From Taxawa tesnikishii (nom. ined.) (lineage: Eukaryota > Ascomycota > Dothideomycetes > Dothideales): DNA of 64,000 nt. The stretch is from positions 1 through 64,000 of the forward strand of contig JAPDRO010000026.1 of NCBI GenBank assembly GCA_030247885.1, given 5' to 3'. Numbering within the stretch: the stretch's first letter is position 1; each line of letters begins with the position of its first letter. The notes below the pieces were generated by a model. It was not told the DNA's origin. It ran no database searches and was given only the letters and a program-made list of their open reading frames with translations. A program made the position numbers and the translations under genes. This document shows positions 10,296 through 22,839 of this stretch, piece by piece.

Positions 10296-13200
10296 TATTC
10301 TTCTTACTAAAAGGTATTAATAATAAAAGACGTCTAATAGAAGGAGATCCTAGTTACTAAATTAAGTTAAGTATTATCTTTATAATAATAACTACTAGCT
10401 AAAAACTACCCTTCTTTTAAAGATATAAGGACTATAACTAAGGATAAAAGAAAGTAAAAGAAGTCTTAAGTTAAGCTAAAGAGGAGTAATAACGATATAA
10501 TAAACTTAATTAATAAGTTCTATAAGGAAGTTATAAACTTAAAGTAAAAAAGGATAAGCTTAAAGTAAAAAAGAGGAAGTATAAAGCCTTTAAAGCTAAG
10601 GAAACTTTAACCTTAAGTAAATCCTAGACTATAAAGTTAAACTTATTAAGCTAAGATTAAGAGTCTATAGACCTTATTAAGAAAGTTACTTATTTCTCTA
10701 AAGAAGTAAGAAGTAAAGTTCCTTACTAAAGCTAGACTTTTAATACTAATATAAGTTTATATATAACTAACTAGCCCTAGTTATTTAAGGGACTACTTTA
10801 AGATATCTTAAGACGAAAGATTATAGTAAGAGGAGGAGTTTTATTTTTAAACTACTAGGGTATAGTAGAAATAATAAATAAGAATAAGAACTTAATCCTT
10901 TTATTAAAGATACTTTATATTTCTAATCTTAAAGCTAACTTATTATCTAAAATAAAGATATATAAGAGCGGACTTTATAAGACCTTTAACGAAGATAATA
11001 TATACTTAAAAGATAAATAAGGAAATATTATAGTAAAGGTAAAGTATAAAGGTAGTATTTATATTATAAATAAAATTACCTCGCCGAATAATTAATATAT
11101 GTTTTAAGCTATATTAGGTACTTATTAAGGTTCTATTCTATTAAATTTACGAGATAAGATTACTTACTAATAGGTAGAATTTATATAGCTCTAAGAGCTA
11201 AGTAATTAGCTAGCTAATATACTGAGAATTTACTAATAAAAGTCGAGGTAAATATTATATAACTCCCGGAGTTATATAAAGATCTAATAAATAGTTCTAA
11301 AAAGGTACTAGTAAAAGATATAACCTAAAAGTAGAGATACTAACTATAGTATAAAAGGCTTACTTATCTTAAAGCTAAAAAGATTAGTAACTTATATAAG
11401 GTTATAATACTTACTAAACTAATCTAAATTAATAAAAGCTATTAATATAAGATTTATATACTTACTAAGATTAGGAATAAGAAGGGACCTCTCTTAATAA
11501 GAAAGTTAAAGGTACTTAACTTAGTCTATATAAATATTTATAAACTATTCGAACTATTATAGTAAGGGTATATTATATTCCTTCTTATTATAAATAACTA
11601 CTTAAGGAAAGTCTAGATCTATAGACTAAAGACTAAGGATAAAGCTCCTACTTACCTTTAGTAATAAAAGAAGAAGGCGAAACTCTAAGGTAAAGTTAAA
11701 CTTAAGGCTATTAGAAGTAATAATACTCCTAAGCTAAAGGAAGTCTTTTAAAAGTAAAAGAAATAAAAGGGAGTTTAACTTTAGTTTACTATTACTTAAA
11801 TATCTTTATAAAATAAAGTTATTAAAAGAAGTAACTAGACTATAGAGTTTAATATAAGGGTAATACTTAAGGACGTAAGGCTACTAAATAAGTTTTAATT
11901 GAAGTAATATAAACTAATATTTACCTTAGAAACCTTATATTTAACGGACTAGTTATTAATAGTAAATAGCTTAGTCCTAAGGAAGTTTTTACTAGAATTA
12001 CTTTATTAATCGACTATATTAGAGTCTAAGGTTATAAAGTTATTACTTATATAAACCTAAAATCCTTACCTTTATTTTTAAGATAAAATAAGCTAATAAA
12101 TAGAAGTAAAGTTAAAGTCTTTATAAGTTATATTAAAAGTATTACTAAGTAATAAAAGCTCTAAGTACTAAATATAAGAAAGATAATTATAAGTAAAGTA
12201 ATTAAGTTCTTTAAAAATAAAAAGGAAGGGAATATTAAGCTTAATATACTCGTTAGATTTACTTTAAATATAGTACCTTAAAAGAGGCTAGTTAATAGAC
12301 TAAGGAGGTAGCTAATAAAGTCTATACTAAGTATTTATAAAGATATACTATAGTAGGAGGAGCTTCTTAAGACTATAAATTAAGAGGAGTCTTATATAAC
12401 TTAATAGAAGGAGTCTCTATAAAAAGAACTATAATAAAAGGAGTAAAAGATAGTTATTTTAACTTAGCTAAGAAACGTATTTTCTTACGTTAAGATTTCT
12501 ACTTTAACTTTATTAAAGAAAGTCTTTTCTTACGTCGAAATCTTAATACTTAAGAAAATAAAAAGAAATCTCGATAAAGACGAGTTAGAAATTAACTATA
12601 AGTTAACTAAGATCTTTAAGGCTCTTATAGCTCTACTTATAAAAGAAGGATAAAGTTAAGTTATCGCTCTTTTTAAAGTTAATTAAATAGAGGAAGAGTT
12701 TACTTTTATAGTAAAAGGTAAGATAAATATTCTAATTTCGCGAACTTATTTAAAAGCTATTTATAACCCTATTTAGAGAGAACTTTAAAAGGAGGCTATT
12801 AAGAAGGAGCTAGATACTTTATAAGTAAACGTAATATTTAAAATAACTACTCTACTAAAGGGGTAGAATATCGTATTAAGTAAATAAGTTTTCAATATTA
12901 AGTTTAACTTAAATAGATCTCTAAATAAGCTAAAGGCTAAGCTAATAGTAAGAGGATTCTCCTAAAAGTATAGTATTAATTTTAAATATACTTTTGCTCT
13001 TACTTTAAGGTATAATATTTTAAGAGTCTTCCTAGCTATTATTATAATCGAGGATTTAGAGTATTATTAAGTAAACGTTAATAATACTTTTATTAAGTTA
13101 TTCTTAAAGGAAGAGATTTATATAGTACTTTTACTTAATATTAATCTCGCCCCTAGCTAAGTACTTAAGGTTCTTAGGAGTCTATATAGTCTTAAGTAAG

Positions 13201-14354
13201 TAGTAAGGGACTAGAACTAAAACTATATACTATAGCTTTAAAAACTAAGCTTTATTTAAAGTAAGGTAAACTTATATCTTTTAATTTACTTAAAAAGGAA
13301 GATACTTCTCCTTATTTACGTAGATAATATCTAAGTAGCGTATAAGAACATTAATAATATCCTATAGTTTAAAGAGGCTTTTACTTTTATCTTTAAGATT
13401 AAGGACTTAGGAGAAATTAACTTTATTTTTAGAGTAAGAATTATAAGAAATAAGGAGGCTAAAATAATTAAAATAAACTAGTCTTATTATATTAAAGATA
13501 TTCTTACTAAATATAATATAAAGAAAGATAAAGCTTACTTAGTAAAGGTACTATTAAATAGTTACGATATACTAAGACTAGTTAGACCCTAAGATATAAG
13601 AGTAAACTAAAGAAAGTACTAGTATCTAATTAAAAAGATAGTTTACCTTAGTATTTTAATAAGGCCTAATATTACCTTTGCCTTAAGTAGACTAAGCTAG
13701 TACCTTATAGATCTAGTAAAGTTTTATACTAAAGTAACTAAGAGAATCTTAAGGTACTTAAGATTAAATACTAACTTAGTAATTATTTTAGGAGTATACT
13801 AAGACTAATATTTAACTAGCTTTTTAACTCTAACTATATAATAAATAAACGAGATAGGATCTTTATCCTTAGTAATATATTTATACTTAAAGGAGGATTA
13901 ATTAGCTAAATAAGTAAAAAGTAAAAGTTAATAGTAACTTTTACTATAGATACTAAGTATATAGTAATATATACTTACTTAAAGTAATTATAATAGCTTA
14001 TACTACTCTTAAGAAATATAGGCTATTAGTACCTTATTAGTAGCGACCCCTTTAAGCTAATAGTTTAAGAAGAGCTAAAGTTTACTATTAAATTACTTAT
14101 TATACTTAAAGGAAATAACTAAGTTACTTTCTTTCTTATTTAAGATACGTATACTTATAATAGATTAAAGTACATCGATATAGCCTATTATTATATTAAA
14201 GATTTATATAAGAGGAAGAAGATTAATATTAAGTTTATTAGTATATAAGAGACAATTATTAATAACTTTATAAAGCCTCTTTAAGATTAGTATTTCTAGA
14301 GGTTTATTAGTTAACTTAGACTATTTAAAGAGGACTAATTTAGCTAAGGAGAAG

Positions 14355-14518
14355 TATTATAAGATAATAGCTACCTAGTCCGAATAGATAGTTATATAAC
14401 CTATTAAGCTAAGTAGAGAATCTCTTTATCCCTTAGCTACTATTATAGATAACTTAATTAATTAATAAGTTATAGTTAGTTTTACTATATATTTAGTTAT
14501 AGTTAAGTACTTAATTTA
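14355..14518 (+). repeat. Right LTR of the Copia fossil
   Basis: Starts immediately after the AAGGAGAAG purine tract and matches 10131-10295 along its whole length with scattered transitions. Confidence 0.75.
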
Positions 14519-15445
14519 ACTTTAACTATAATTTATAACTATAATTATATAATTAGAATTTAAGTAACTATATATACTTATAAGTACTTCCTTATTAGAT
14601 AACGTAATCTATAAGAAAGTAAATTAAGCGAAGTAGCGAATTACTAAAATATAACCTTTTAACCTTTTACTATTACTATAACTTACTATAAGTACTACTA
14701 TACTTAGGAAATATACCTATATAAAAGAAGATATTTAGAAGGCGATATTTACTATAAAAAATAATAAGTACCTATTAATTTATATAAGTACTCTTATATT
14801 TAATATTTTAAACTTAACTTTACGTAGTTATATATTTAAATAAACTTTACGCGCTATAGTTTACGAAGAAGAATAACTACTTTTAACTATAAAAGAAAAG
14901 ATACTAATATAATAGATTATATATCTTATATATACTAAATTCCTTATGTTACTTATATTAGCTATATAAATAGCTAAGGAAATACGACGTATATACGTTT
15001 AACTTTCTAAGGCTTTTATACTAACTCTTTAACTAATTAGTAAGTATTAGTTTAATTACTTTAAGACTTATTATCCTAAGATTATAAGTATCTAGATACG
15101 TTAGATTAATAGCGTATAGTTTAAAGCGACGAGTTATAAGAACGTAAAGAAGTAATTTAACGTAGTAATAAAGATATAAATATAAAACTAATATAATCTA
15201 AAGTACGTTTATAATATAAACGAGTTTAACTTCGCTATTAAAGCAAGTTAATTATTAAGAGTATTAGTTAATATACGTAAGGATAGTAGTTAAAAGTAAA
15301 TTAAAAGTAAGTAAAAATAAATAACTAGAATTAAATACGTAAGCGTTACTAGTATAGTTATTTTACTATTATTAATTTATAAGGTAAAATATACTAATAC
15401 TACGTAGATACTTATATAAATACTTAAGGACTAAGGGTTCTTAAC

Positions 15446-15521
15446 TATTAATATATATAACTCTACTTAAAGTATATAAGTATAAATGCTTATATAACGT
15501 TACTTTTATTATAAGTTAAAA
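15446..15521 (+). repeat. 76-bp direct repeat, copy 1
   Basis: Matches 15745-15820 without gaps. I count six differences, all transitions, as expected from independent RIP of two once-identical copies. Confidence 0.85.
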
Positions 15522-15523
15522 GG

Positions 15524-15604
15524 TTATAAGCTCGAGTTAGCGCGTTAGTTAAATCGTAATCTTAATATACGATAGAAAGTTACGAGTTTAATTTCTACTT
15601 ATAT
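15524..15604 (+). repeat. tRNA-like segment, possible RIP-mutated SINE head
   Basis: The segment has an A-box-like stretch (TTAGCGCGTTAGTTAAA), a possible anticodon stem (TCGTA...TACGA) and a B-box-like stretch (GAGTTTAATTTC, close to GGTTCRANTCC after C-to-T change). TATAAG and CTTATA can pair at its two ends. It lies between the two 76-bp repeats. A tRNA-derived SINE or dead tRNA copy is the likeliest reading. A functional tRNA is unlikely, because the stems are imperfect and the anticodon loop is about 9 nt. Confidence 0.35.
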
Positions 15605-15744
15605 TATAGTAAAAGCGCGTAAAATCCTAAATAGAAGTAAAGCCTTAATAAGCTACGAAGTTAACTAATAAGCCTAGAAGGTTATAAGCCTCGAATTTAT
15701 TAATAATATTATATGCTTATACTCCTTACTAGGATTAGAGGGAG

Positions 15745-15820
15745 TATTAATATATATAACCCTATTTAAAGTATATAAGTATAGACGCTTACGTAACGTT
15801 ACTTTTATTATAAGTTAAAA
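15745..15820 (+). repeat. 76-bp direct repeat, copy 2
   Basis: Second copy of 15446-15521, 223 bp further on. It keeps slightly more C and G than copy 1. Confidence 0.85.
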
Positions 15821-17730
15821 TTAACTAGTAATAGTAGTTAGATATTTAATAGTTATAACTATAAGTAACTAACTACTATATTTAAGCCTTTAATATAACT
15901 AAAAGACTTTATAAGCTAAAGATTACTAATTATAGACGGTTATAGTAGCTATATTATTAGTAAGGTAATTATGTTCTATATATAAAATATAATTAACTTA
16001 ATAATATTACTACCTTATTATTTATATATACTTTAACTACTTAATATTAGCGTATTTACGCTACTTAAGTATATACTAACTTTTAAAACTAATGCTACTC
16101 TTCGACTTAACTTAGGCTATATCTTACGCGTTAAATAAGTTAAGATATATACCTATATAAGAGTAAAGGTAATTACGGCTAATAATATCCTTAATAAATA
16201 GCGTAGTACTAGTTTAGTACTACTAAGTCCTATAATAGTACTTAATAAGTTACTTATAAGGATAACTCTAGTTACTTTACTATTATATATACTATTATAA
16301 TAAACTAATTTAGACTTATTACTACTTAATAGCTTACTACTAAATAGTACTAAACTACGCGAAGTAAACGTACTATTTAACTCTATAATTAAGGTAATTT
16401 AAGATACTTTATCTCTAGTAAAGTAGTATATAGAGTATATAACTTATACTTTTAAATTAACTTATAGCGAGAATATTACTTTACGAAAGTAAGTAAAAGA
16501 GTAAGAAGAGCTTCTTAATATATAAAAGACTCGAAATAAAGGTAAGTAAGTTAAATTAAAAGGATAGTTTATATTTAATACGTAGGAAGTACTTAAGATA
16601 ATAAAGGTAATAAAAGTAAAGATAGTAAAGAAAAAGACTCGTAAATAGCTACGTAAGCGTCGAATTAAAGAGGTACTTAAAGATAAGGAAGATAAAGAAC
16701 TTAAGAGCATATTTAGTAACTTAGATTTTAATTATATTATTATTACAATGCGTAGATAATTAATAAAGTCTAAAGGGTAAAGATTTAGTAATTTACTACT
16801 TTACTTAATTTACTTCCTTATAAATTACGTTATATAAAAATTGGAAATTTAATAAAATAAATAAGTAATAATTATAAAAACTAAGTTTAAAGTACTATAT
16901 AAGATATAAATAAAGAAATAAAGATATATTTAAAAGTTAAGTTTAAAGTCTTAGTATTAGAGATTTATAGTAAATTAAAGATTAATACTAAGATAAAACT
17001 AGTAATAAGGAATTAATTAAATATTTATAATAGAAGATAAAATATAAAGAAGAAATAAAGAAGAAACTAAGAGAGAAAAACGCTATAAAGTATTTATAGC
17101 TACTAAGTTTCCTTATAATATATAAGTAAAGTTTATAATATATTATATGATAAACTAGTATAATCTTATTAAAATAAGTAATTCGTATAAAGTAAAGGGT
17201 TTTAAGTTAATATTATAATAGTAACTCCTCTATAAAGGTAGTTTATAGTAACGTATAAAACGCTAGGACTTAATAGATTATAGTAAAGACTAATTGTTAT
17301 CCTTCTCTAAGGGACTTCTAGCTCCCTTATAAAGTAGGACGAGTTCGCTTCGTAGGCGAGTCCTAGGCGTTTTACAACCGCCCGTAGTATCTACTTAATA
17401 AGACTAAATTCTTATAAAGCCTTATATAAGTATAATAAAAGGTTTAAATAAACTAACTTAATAGAAGGCCTTAATCTTAAACTATAGGTATTTAACGTAC
17501 TTATATAGCTTATAAGTAAGTTTTTAATATCTAGTTCATTATATAAAGTATTTTACTCTAATAAGTAACTTCTTTAATTTAAAATAATCTTTATTATTAT
17601 AATAGAGTAACTATTTAGGTTTTTGTACTAATTACGAAAAGTTATCTTTATTTTCTACTTATTTAGTCTACGTACTCTTTATTACGCTATCTCTTAAATC
17701 TCCTCTTAAACTTAGGATTAGGGCTTTGTT

Positions 17731-19563
17731 GTTATAGTATCGCCGTCGAAAGCTAGTAGGTGCGCTTTTATGGTAGGGTAGCCGGCTCGCTTAGGATCGC
17801 GGGTTCGCTTACGGACTACCTTATTACTATTCTACCTAGTCTTATGTTTCGTACTCCTTTCACTCACGTGGCTCATCAGCTGACGGACTTACTGCTGGCA
17901 AGCAGCTTCATTAGTAAATAGGAGAACGATATCTGGATTGTTCATGTAAACCAGGTTACCGAACGGCTCGCGACATTGCGCGAAAGACCACATACCGATG
18001 TTTGTTCCCTTTATCAAGTTCGCGAGTCCTAGGAGTCAAATGCGGAGGTAGCGGTCACCTGTAGATGTCTTCCTCATCTAGCTCTCTTGAATTCTGTTCC
18101 ACCGTACGGTATTATAGTGGACTCTGCGGCCGTGCAGAACAACTTTTTTATAGAGTAACATCGTTGTCCCGCATTTCCTAGCGGTTGTAGCCCTGCGTGG
18201 GAACAGTAGGCGGATCTTTGCAGATTGACTATATCATGAATTGGGGTAAATGATACTCTGCTACCTATAGTCATGAGTCAACGACCTTGCGAAGCACCAC
18301 GCGCTTGCCCTGCACTATGGTGCGGAGGTAACAGAGATTTTCCTCGAGAATGAAGGCAGCATATCTTGTGCTACCCTCATGCAACTCTGCGAAAGCTCAC
18401 GATCGCAGAACAATAGCGTTTTCACCCAGAACGACATGGCAGCCAAGTCGTGTGTATCGCACAAGAAACCGGCTTACACGATAGAGACTTTACGATGGGA
18501 TCGAACCCACTCCACCTTCGAAACGATTTTCTACGCTTCCCGAAGTCGTCCAGCTATCGTCTTATAACTTCACTTCATTCTGTATCTCTTGGTCGCGGGC
18601 TGCCGCAGCACTTTATGGAGATGACAGAGAGCGGCCAATCTTTCCAGCCGAACCTATGCTACCCAGGCTGGCTGATCTCAGAATACTATCAGTTACTTGA
18701 TAACTTCACGCCGTGCTCTCTACTAGACCGTCCTGTCTTCCTCCTCAACTGCGAGTGCCAGAAGGGGTTCACTCCTTGAGTCTCATATCATGCAGTTTTG
18801 TGTCAAATGAATTTGGCCTGTCAAATGTATCGGCAAAGCGGACAGAGTTTGGGCCTCGCGAAGCTTTACAGTTTTCGGAAATATGCTCGACCAAATCTCC
18901 AACATCTCCACTCTAATCAATAGCCCCTGACAAGGGTTGAACACTAAAACCAAGCGCCTGGGATTATGCGGTGGAAAAATATCGTACCGCACGTCGGTGT
19001 TCTGCCTCTCTGGTTGATCATCGAGAGGGACCGAGCAGCAAGCCGTAATCGGAAATGCCACACGTTGAACCCTTCGGTTCTTGTGGATTGTGAACCGTTT
19101 TTCATAGCCAGGGTTGGAGCCGTTCCGCAGTCGCTGCGCAGAGCTTTTGGGACACAGTTTACCGGCCACAACGGCCATCCTCAAACAGTCAAGGATGAAT
19201 GACTACAGAGCACCCACAGATATATGGTCACGATCGGGTCTCCACTGCACGATTCGAAGATCTTCTGCTGGGGTTGGTAGGAAATATCTCTATGCAAGCA
19301 TCACGGGTTGCAGATATGATTGCCCGCGGACGTTCCGAACTCTGCTCATCCAGCTAAACCTTATCTTTGTACCTGACTCTCTCGATATGTATTATTACTA
19401 TCGGGCGCGCTCTTTCGTTTGTCAAGCTTCGAAACCGTCTGCACGTTCTGTATTCTCACTCCTTTGACCTGCTCCCTACCTTCGTCACTCGTTGTTGGAA
19501 CGCTTGCTTCTTACCGTACTCCTTAGATACCCAGGCCTTTGCCCACGTTTAGCAGATTTTACC
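17731..19563. other. Transition zone, no recognisable gene
   Basis: Base composition returns to normal over about 17.70-17.88 kb and CpA/TpG reappear. Only short frames occur (for example 18783-19184 minus, 133 codons), and none shows recognisable domains, conserved splice structure or repeats. It may hold decayed sequence, regulatory DNA, or a gene too diverged to recognise. Confidence 0.6.
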
Positions 19564-20470
19564 ATGCTCTCTTCTACTCTTTCAGCATTCCTTGTCGCCT
19601 CTTTTGCCCTGACGGCTTCTGCTTTCGATGCGGTCGCTGCCCCAAGCACAGTAGCAGCCGGAAGCGACTTCACAATAACGATCACTCCAGGCAGCGACGA
19701 GGCCACGTACAAGTCATATAGAGTCTATCTAGCGTAAGACGAACCCATCGCCGGATGTTCACTGTGCGCTGACACCTCCCAGAGCTTTCCCTCCTGGCTA
19801 CTCTGGAGGCCCAAGCTGCTACCTTGAGAACTCCACTTCCACCACAAACACAACCTTGTCGTTGTCGATACCAGCCGACATTGGTCCGAACAGCGACTGG
19901 TTCTCGATTGCGACGCAGGAGTTCCCTCCAGCCGACTCCAACAAATACACTTTCTCCAACCACTTTAATCTGACTGGCTCGTGGGTGCAAAGGAACAGCT
20001 CGAACACGTGCACAGCTGACGTGAATTATAGTTCGCTTTCCTCCTGGTCTGATTACGAGAACCACCTGAACGGAAGCCTGATCTGGACACCATCCGCTCT
20101 TCCGTGCAGCAGTTTCAACTGCGCGCGGCAGTGCGCAATGGCATCCTACCCGGATGACCTTACCAAGGACTCCGCGGCATACGGTACAATGAGCGACTGC
20201 ATCCTCAAGTGCCCAGGCGTCACTGCGCGGGCTCCTGAGACATCGTCTTCTTCGGCTTCGACTTATGCTTCCGCTACTGGCATGGCTACGAGCACCAGAA
20301 GCGGCGCGTCAGCGACCAGCTCGTCTGGAAACACTGATGATGATTCTACAGCTTCCTCGTCGATTGATGCTGCGCCTGCTGCCACGTCGACCGGAGCTGC
20401 TGTGAACCTCGGCGTTTCTGGTTCTTCACTACTCATAGCCGTTGGAGGTATTTTCGCTCTTGCTCTATAG
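19564..20470 (+). CDS. Secreted, Ser/Thr-rich, probably GPI-anchored cell-surface protein
   Basis: Two exons, 19564-19733 and 19783-20470; intron 49 bp with donor GTAAGA and acceptor CCCAG; 285 residues. Residues 1-20 (MLSSTLSAFLVASFALTASA) form a signal peptide. A beta-rich stretch follows (APSTVAAGSDFTITITPGS), weakly reminiscent of the Kre9/Knh1-type immunoglobulin-like domain. About seven cysteines follow, including PCSSFNCARQC and DCILKC, and several N-glycosylation sequons (NSS, NTT, NYS). The C-terminal quarter is a Ser/Thr/Ala-rich stalk ending in a hydrophobic tail (SSLLIAVGGIFALAL) typical of GPI-anchor signals. The specific function is unknown; wall structure, adhesion or host interaction are all possible. 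It is the first intact gene after the subtelomere. Confidence 0.8.
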
Positions 20471-21283
20471 GGGCCGGTGGCGGATTCCTACGCGAGAGCT
20501 CTGACGAGGCACGCCGCATGCAGCATCTGGCTTCTCCGATGTTTTTTTGACGGTTTGCTCGTGTTTACTGAACCATACTGGCTGTAATAGGTGATAAAGG
20601 AGAGTAGAGGAACACGTGTGGATGTATGCACACTGCATGTTAGGAATAGATACAGATACCTATGTTCTTTTGAGTCTTGGTGACTAGTGTCCCTCCAAGG
20701 CCGCCCTTGCCTTTCCTTTCCGGGACGGTACGTCATTTTCTGGTACGCGACAACAACATACAGAAGAATTCCGGCTCTTGTACATGTCCATCCTTGCTGT
20801 AACGCATAGATACTTTTTGTGTTTTTCAATCTGTCACAGCCTGCGAACGATGACCGAGGCATATACGGAACCGTTACAGGTTTGTATACATTGGCTTGTT
20901 TCCTGGAGTCAGGCCCGCAATCCGCAGCATGGCGAAACACAACTGCTACTTTCACATGCTTGAAGCTTCGAGGGTCACGGTCACGGTCTCGGTCACGGTA
21001 ACGGTCCCAAGAATCACGACATCATATTCTATCTACCTCACATCTTTCGCTCTAAGCCTTAGCTCACAGAACACACTCATACCCCATCTCAGCCTTCGCG
21101 AATTTACTTGCTTTACTTTGAAAACGATTCGGAACACGAAACTTCTCACGAGGAGCATACCATCGCACGCCGGCTTTCGTCGGGATTGACAGCCATACAA
21201 CCTTTTGTATGTATAGGCTGTTGATGCAACCCATACTACATCCCAGCTAAACCGCGCACTTCTTTGCTGAGCGTTGCCGCAAC
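20471..21283. other. Intergenic region with a GGTCAC hexamer array
   Basis: No gene seen. It contains the hexamer array at 20973-21008. The last 250 bp are presumably the promoter of the downstream GGPP synthase gene. Confidence 0.6.
20973..21008. repeat. GGTCAC-type hexamer array, six units
   Basis: Six head-to-tail hexamers, GGTCAC, GGTCAC, GGTCTC, GGTCAC, GGTAAC and GGTCCC, lie about 275 bp upstream of the GGPP synthase start. Function unknown. Confidence 0.85.
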
Positions 21284-22489
21284 ATGTCTCTCGGATCAGA
21301 CAGTCTCCCCGGCGCAATCCCTCCACGGACGAGCTCCAGCAATGCAGTAAATGGCCATGGGCCAGCCTCCCCGCGCAAACAGTCGCTCCCAGCGCTGCCA
21401 GAAGAGGACTGGATCGCGTCTACCCACCGCAAGTCGCACACGTCCGTCTACGGTCCGCCGTTATCATCTCCCACTGACTCCTTGTCGAACGCGCTGCCGC
21501 ATCTGTCTTCCCCACTGTCGCCGCTGCGCCCGATCGGCAATGACCTGATACACGAACAACAAGCGACGTGGTCGCAAGAGAAGGAGAAGATACTGCTCGG
21601 GCCATTCGAGTACATGTTCGGACATCCGGGCAAGGACATACGCTCAGAGATGATCCGGGCGTTCAACGCCTGGCTCTCCGTACCCGAAGCCTCGCTCTCG
21701 ATCATCACCAAGGTGGTGGGCATGCTGCACACGGCCTCGCTGCTGGTCGACGATGTCGAAGATAACTCGCTCTTGCGCCGCGGCGTACCCGTCGCTCACA
21801 ACATTTTCGGCACCGCGCAGACGATAAACAGCGCAAACTACGTCTACTTTTGCGCGCTGCAGGAGTTGCTCAAACTCAACAACCCGGCCGCGATAAGTAT
21901 ATACACGGAGGAGCTGCTGAACCTGCATCGAGGCCAGGGCATGGATCTGTTCTGGCGGGACACGCTGACCTGTCCGTCCGAAGACGACTATCTGGAGATG
22001 GTCGGGAATAAGACGGGCGGGCTCTTCCGGCTGGCCGTGAAGCTGATGCAGTGCGAGAGTGTCTCTTCCATGGACTGCGTGCCGCTCGTCAACACCATCG
22101 GCCTGCTCTTCCAGATCCTGGACGACTACAAGAATTTGTCCGACAGCGTTTACACGGCGAACAAGGGCCTGTGCGAGGATCTGACCGAGGGCAAGTTCTC
22201 GTTCCCCGTTATACATAGCATTAGGACCGATCCGAGCAATCTGGTCTTGATCAATATACTCAAGCAGAAGACGAAGGATGAGGAGGTCAAGAGGTATGCG
22301 GTCAGCTATATGGAGAGGATGGGCAGTTTTTCGTATACGAGGAAGGTGTTGAGGGGGCTGACGAGGAAGGCGTTGGCGTTGGTTGACGAACTTGACGCCG
22401 GGCGGGATAAGGGTGACGCGATCAGACTCATCTTGGAGAAGATGAAGGTAGACAAGGGAACGCATCAACGGACGACGTCGACTTCGTGA
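21284..22489 (+). CDS. Geranylgeranyl diphosphate synthase
   Basis: 401 residues, single exon. It condenses isopentenyl diphosphate with farnesyl diphosphate to give C20 GGPP for protein prenylation, carotenoids and diterpenes (family of yeast Bts1 and Neurospora al-3). The first Asp-rich motif DDVED is at 156-160 followed by LLRRG. The second is DDYKN at 280-284, preceded by [18 protein letters not shown] is the usual conserved helix. The first 90 residues are a low-complexity, Ser/Pro-rich extension common in fungal enzymes. No terpene cyclase or P450 lies nearby, so I infer a housekeeping role. Start chosen as the first ATG in frame. Confidence 0.96.
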   Translation: MSLGSDSLPGAIPPRTSSSNAVNGHGPASPRKQSLPALPEEDWIASTHRKSHTSVYGPPLSSPTDSLSNALPHLSSPLSPLRPIGNDLIHEQQATWSQEKEKILLGPFEYMFGHPGKDIRSEMIRAFNAWLSVPEASLSIITKVVGMLHTASLLVDDVEDNSLLRRGVPVAHNIFGTAQTINSANYVYFCALQELLKLNNPAAISIYTEELLNLHRGQGMDLFWRDTLTCPSEDDYLEMVGNKTGGLFRLAVKLMQCESVSSMDCVPLVNTIGLLFQILDDYKNLSDSVYTANKGLCEDLTEGKFSFPVIHSIRTDPSNLVLINILKQKTKDEEVKRYAVSYMERMGSFSYTRKVLRGLTRKALALVDELDAGRDKGDAIRLILEKMKVDKGTHQRTTSTS

Positions 22490-22839
22490 TGCAAGAGGAG
22501 ATCTGACTCGCATATTGAAAGAGGTCTGTCTTTGCGCATGCACAGGAACCTGGGTTCATGATTGTACGTCTTTCGATGGTTGTACAGGCTGGGTCTTTTT
22601 CCCTCATGCAGATACACTTTGATCGTGGCCATTTGACACTGCAACCTTCTAACCCTCGTAATACAACGGCCCAAACACAGCCACTCGGTCTTCCTTCGAA
22701 TGGGAGAAGAAATTCGATAACCCTGTCCCTTTTGTCAATCACGAAACGCCTCGTAACTCCAGACATGCTGCAAAGACGGTGACCGCTCTCCTTCCCAGCC
22801 CACGCTACCGACGGATGGTGCTCTCCCAGCTCTTCAGGT
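22490..22839. other. Convergent intergenic spacer
   Basis: 350 bp between the stop codons of the GGPP synthase gene (plus) and NHP2 (minus). It presumably holds both 3' UTRs; nothing else is recognised. Confidence 0.6.

Larger units (their letters stand above)
10131..14518 (+). mobile_element. Fossil Ty1/Copia-type LTR retrotransposon
   Basis: A pair of direct repeats of about 165 bp (10131-10295 and 14355-14518) shares TATTATAAGATAATAGC and most of its length, differing mainly by transitions. A purine tract (AAGGAGAAG, 14346-14354) abuts the right copy, as a polypurine tract should. Between them, reverse-transcriptase-like sequence of Copia type can be discerned near 12.7-13.4 kb, with RNase H expected just downstream, all on the plus strand. 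The element is broken throughout (dozens of breaks) by RIP. It is old relative to the RIP episode, but its LTRs still align well. No clear target-site duplication was found. Confidence 0.8.
6331..17730. other. RIP-mutated A+T desert
   Basis: For about 11.4 kb there is no meaningful open frame. CpA and TpG are almost absent on every line while TpA is extreme; CpG, GpC and CpT persist. That pattern is the signature of RIP (C-to-T at CpA on both strands), known only from Pezizomycotina and relatives. The desert contains one recognisable Copia-type fossil (10131-14518), a 76-bp direct repeat pair (15446-15820) and further unidentified repeat remains at 6.3-10.1 kb and 14.5-17.3 kb. No host gene is seen. 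Confidence 0.9.

Noticed and set aside
15524-15604. Functional tRNA gene
   Set aside because: Stems are imperfect, the anticodon loop is too long and the region is saturated by RIP; kept only as a tRNA-like repeat.
21644-22543. 299-codon minus-strand frame
   Set aside because: Antisense shadow of GGPP synthase; Arg/Gln/His-rich composition without any motif.
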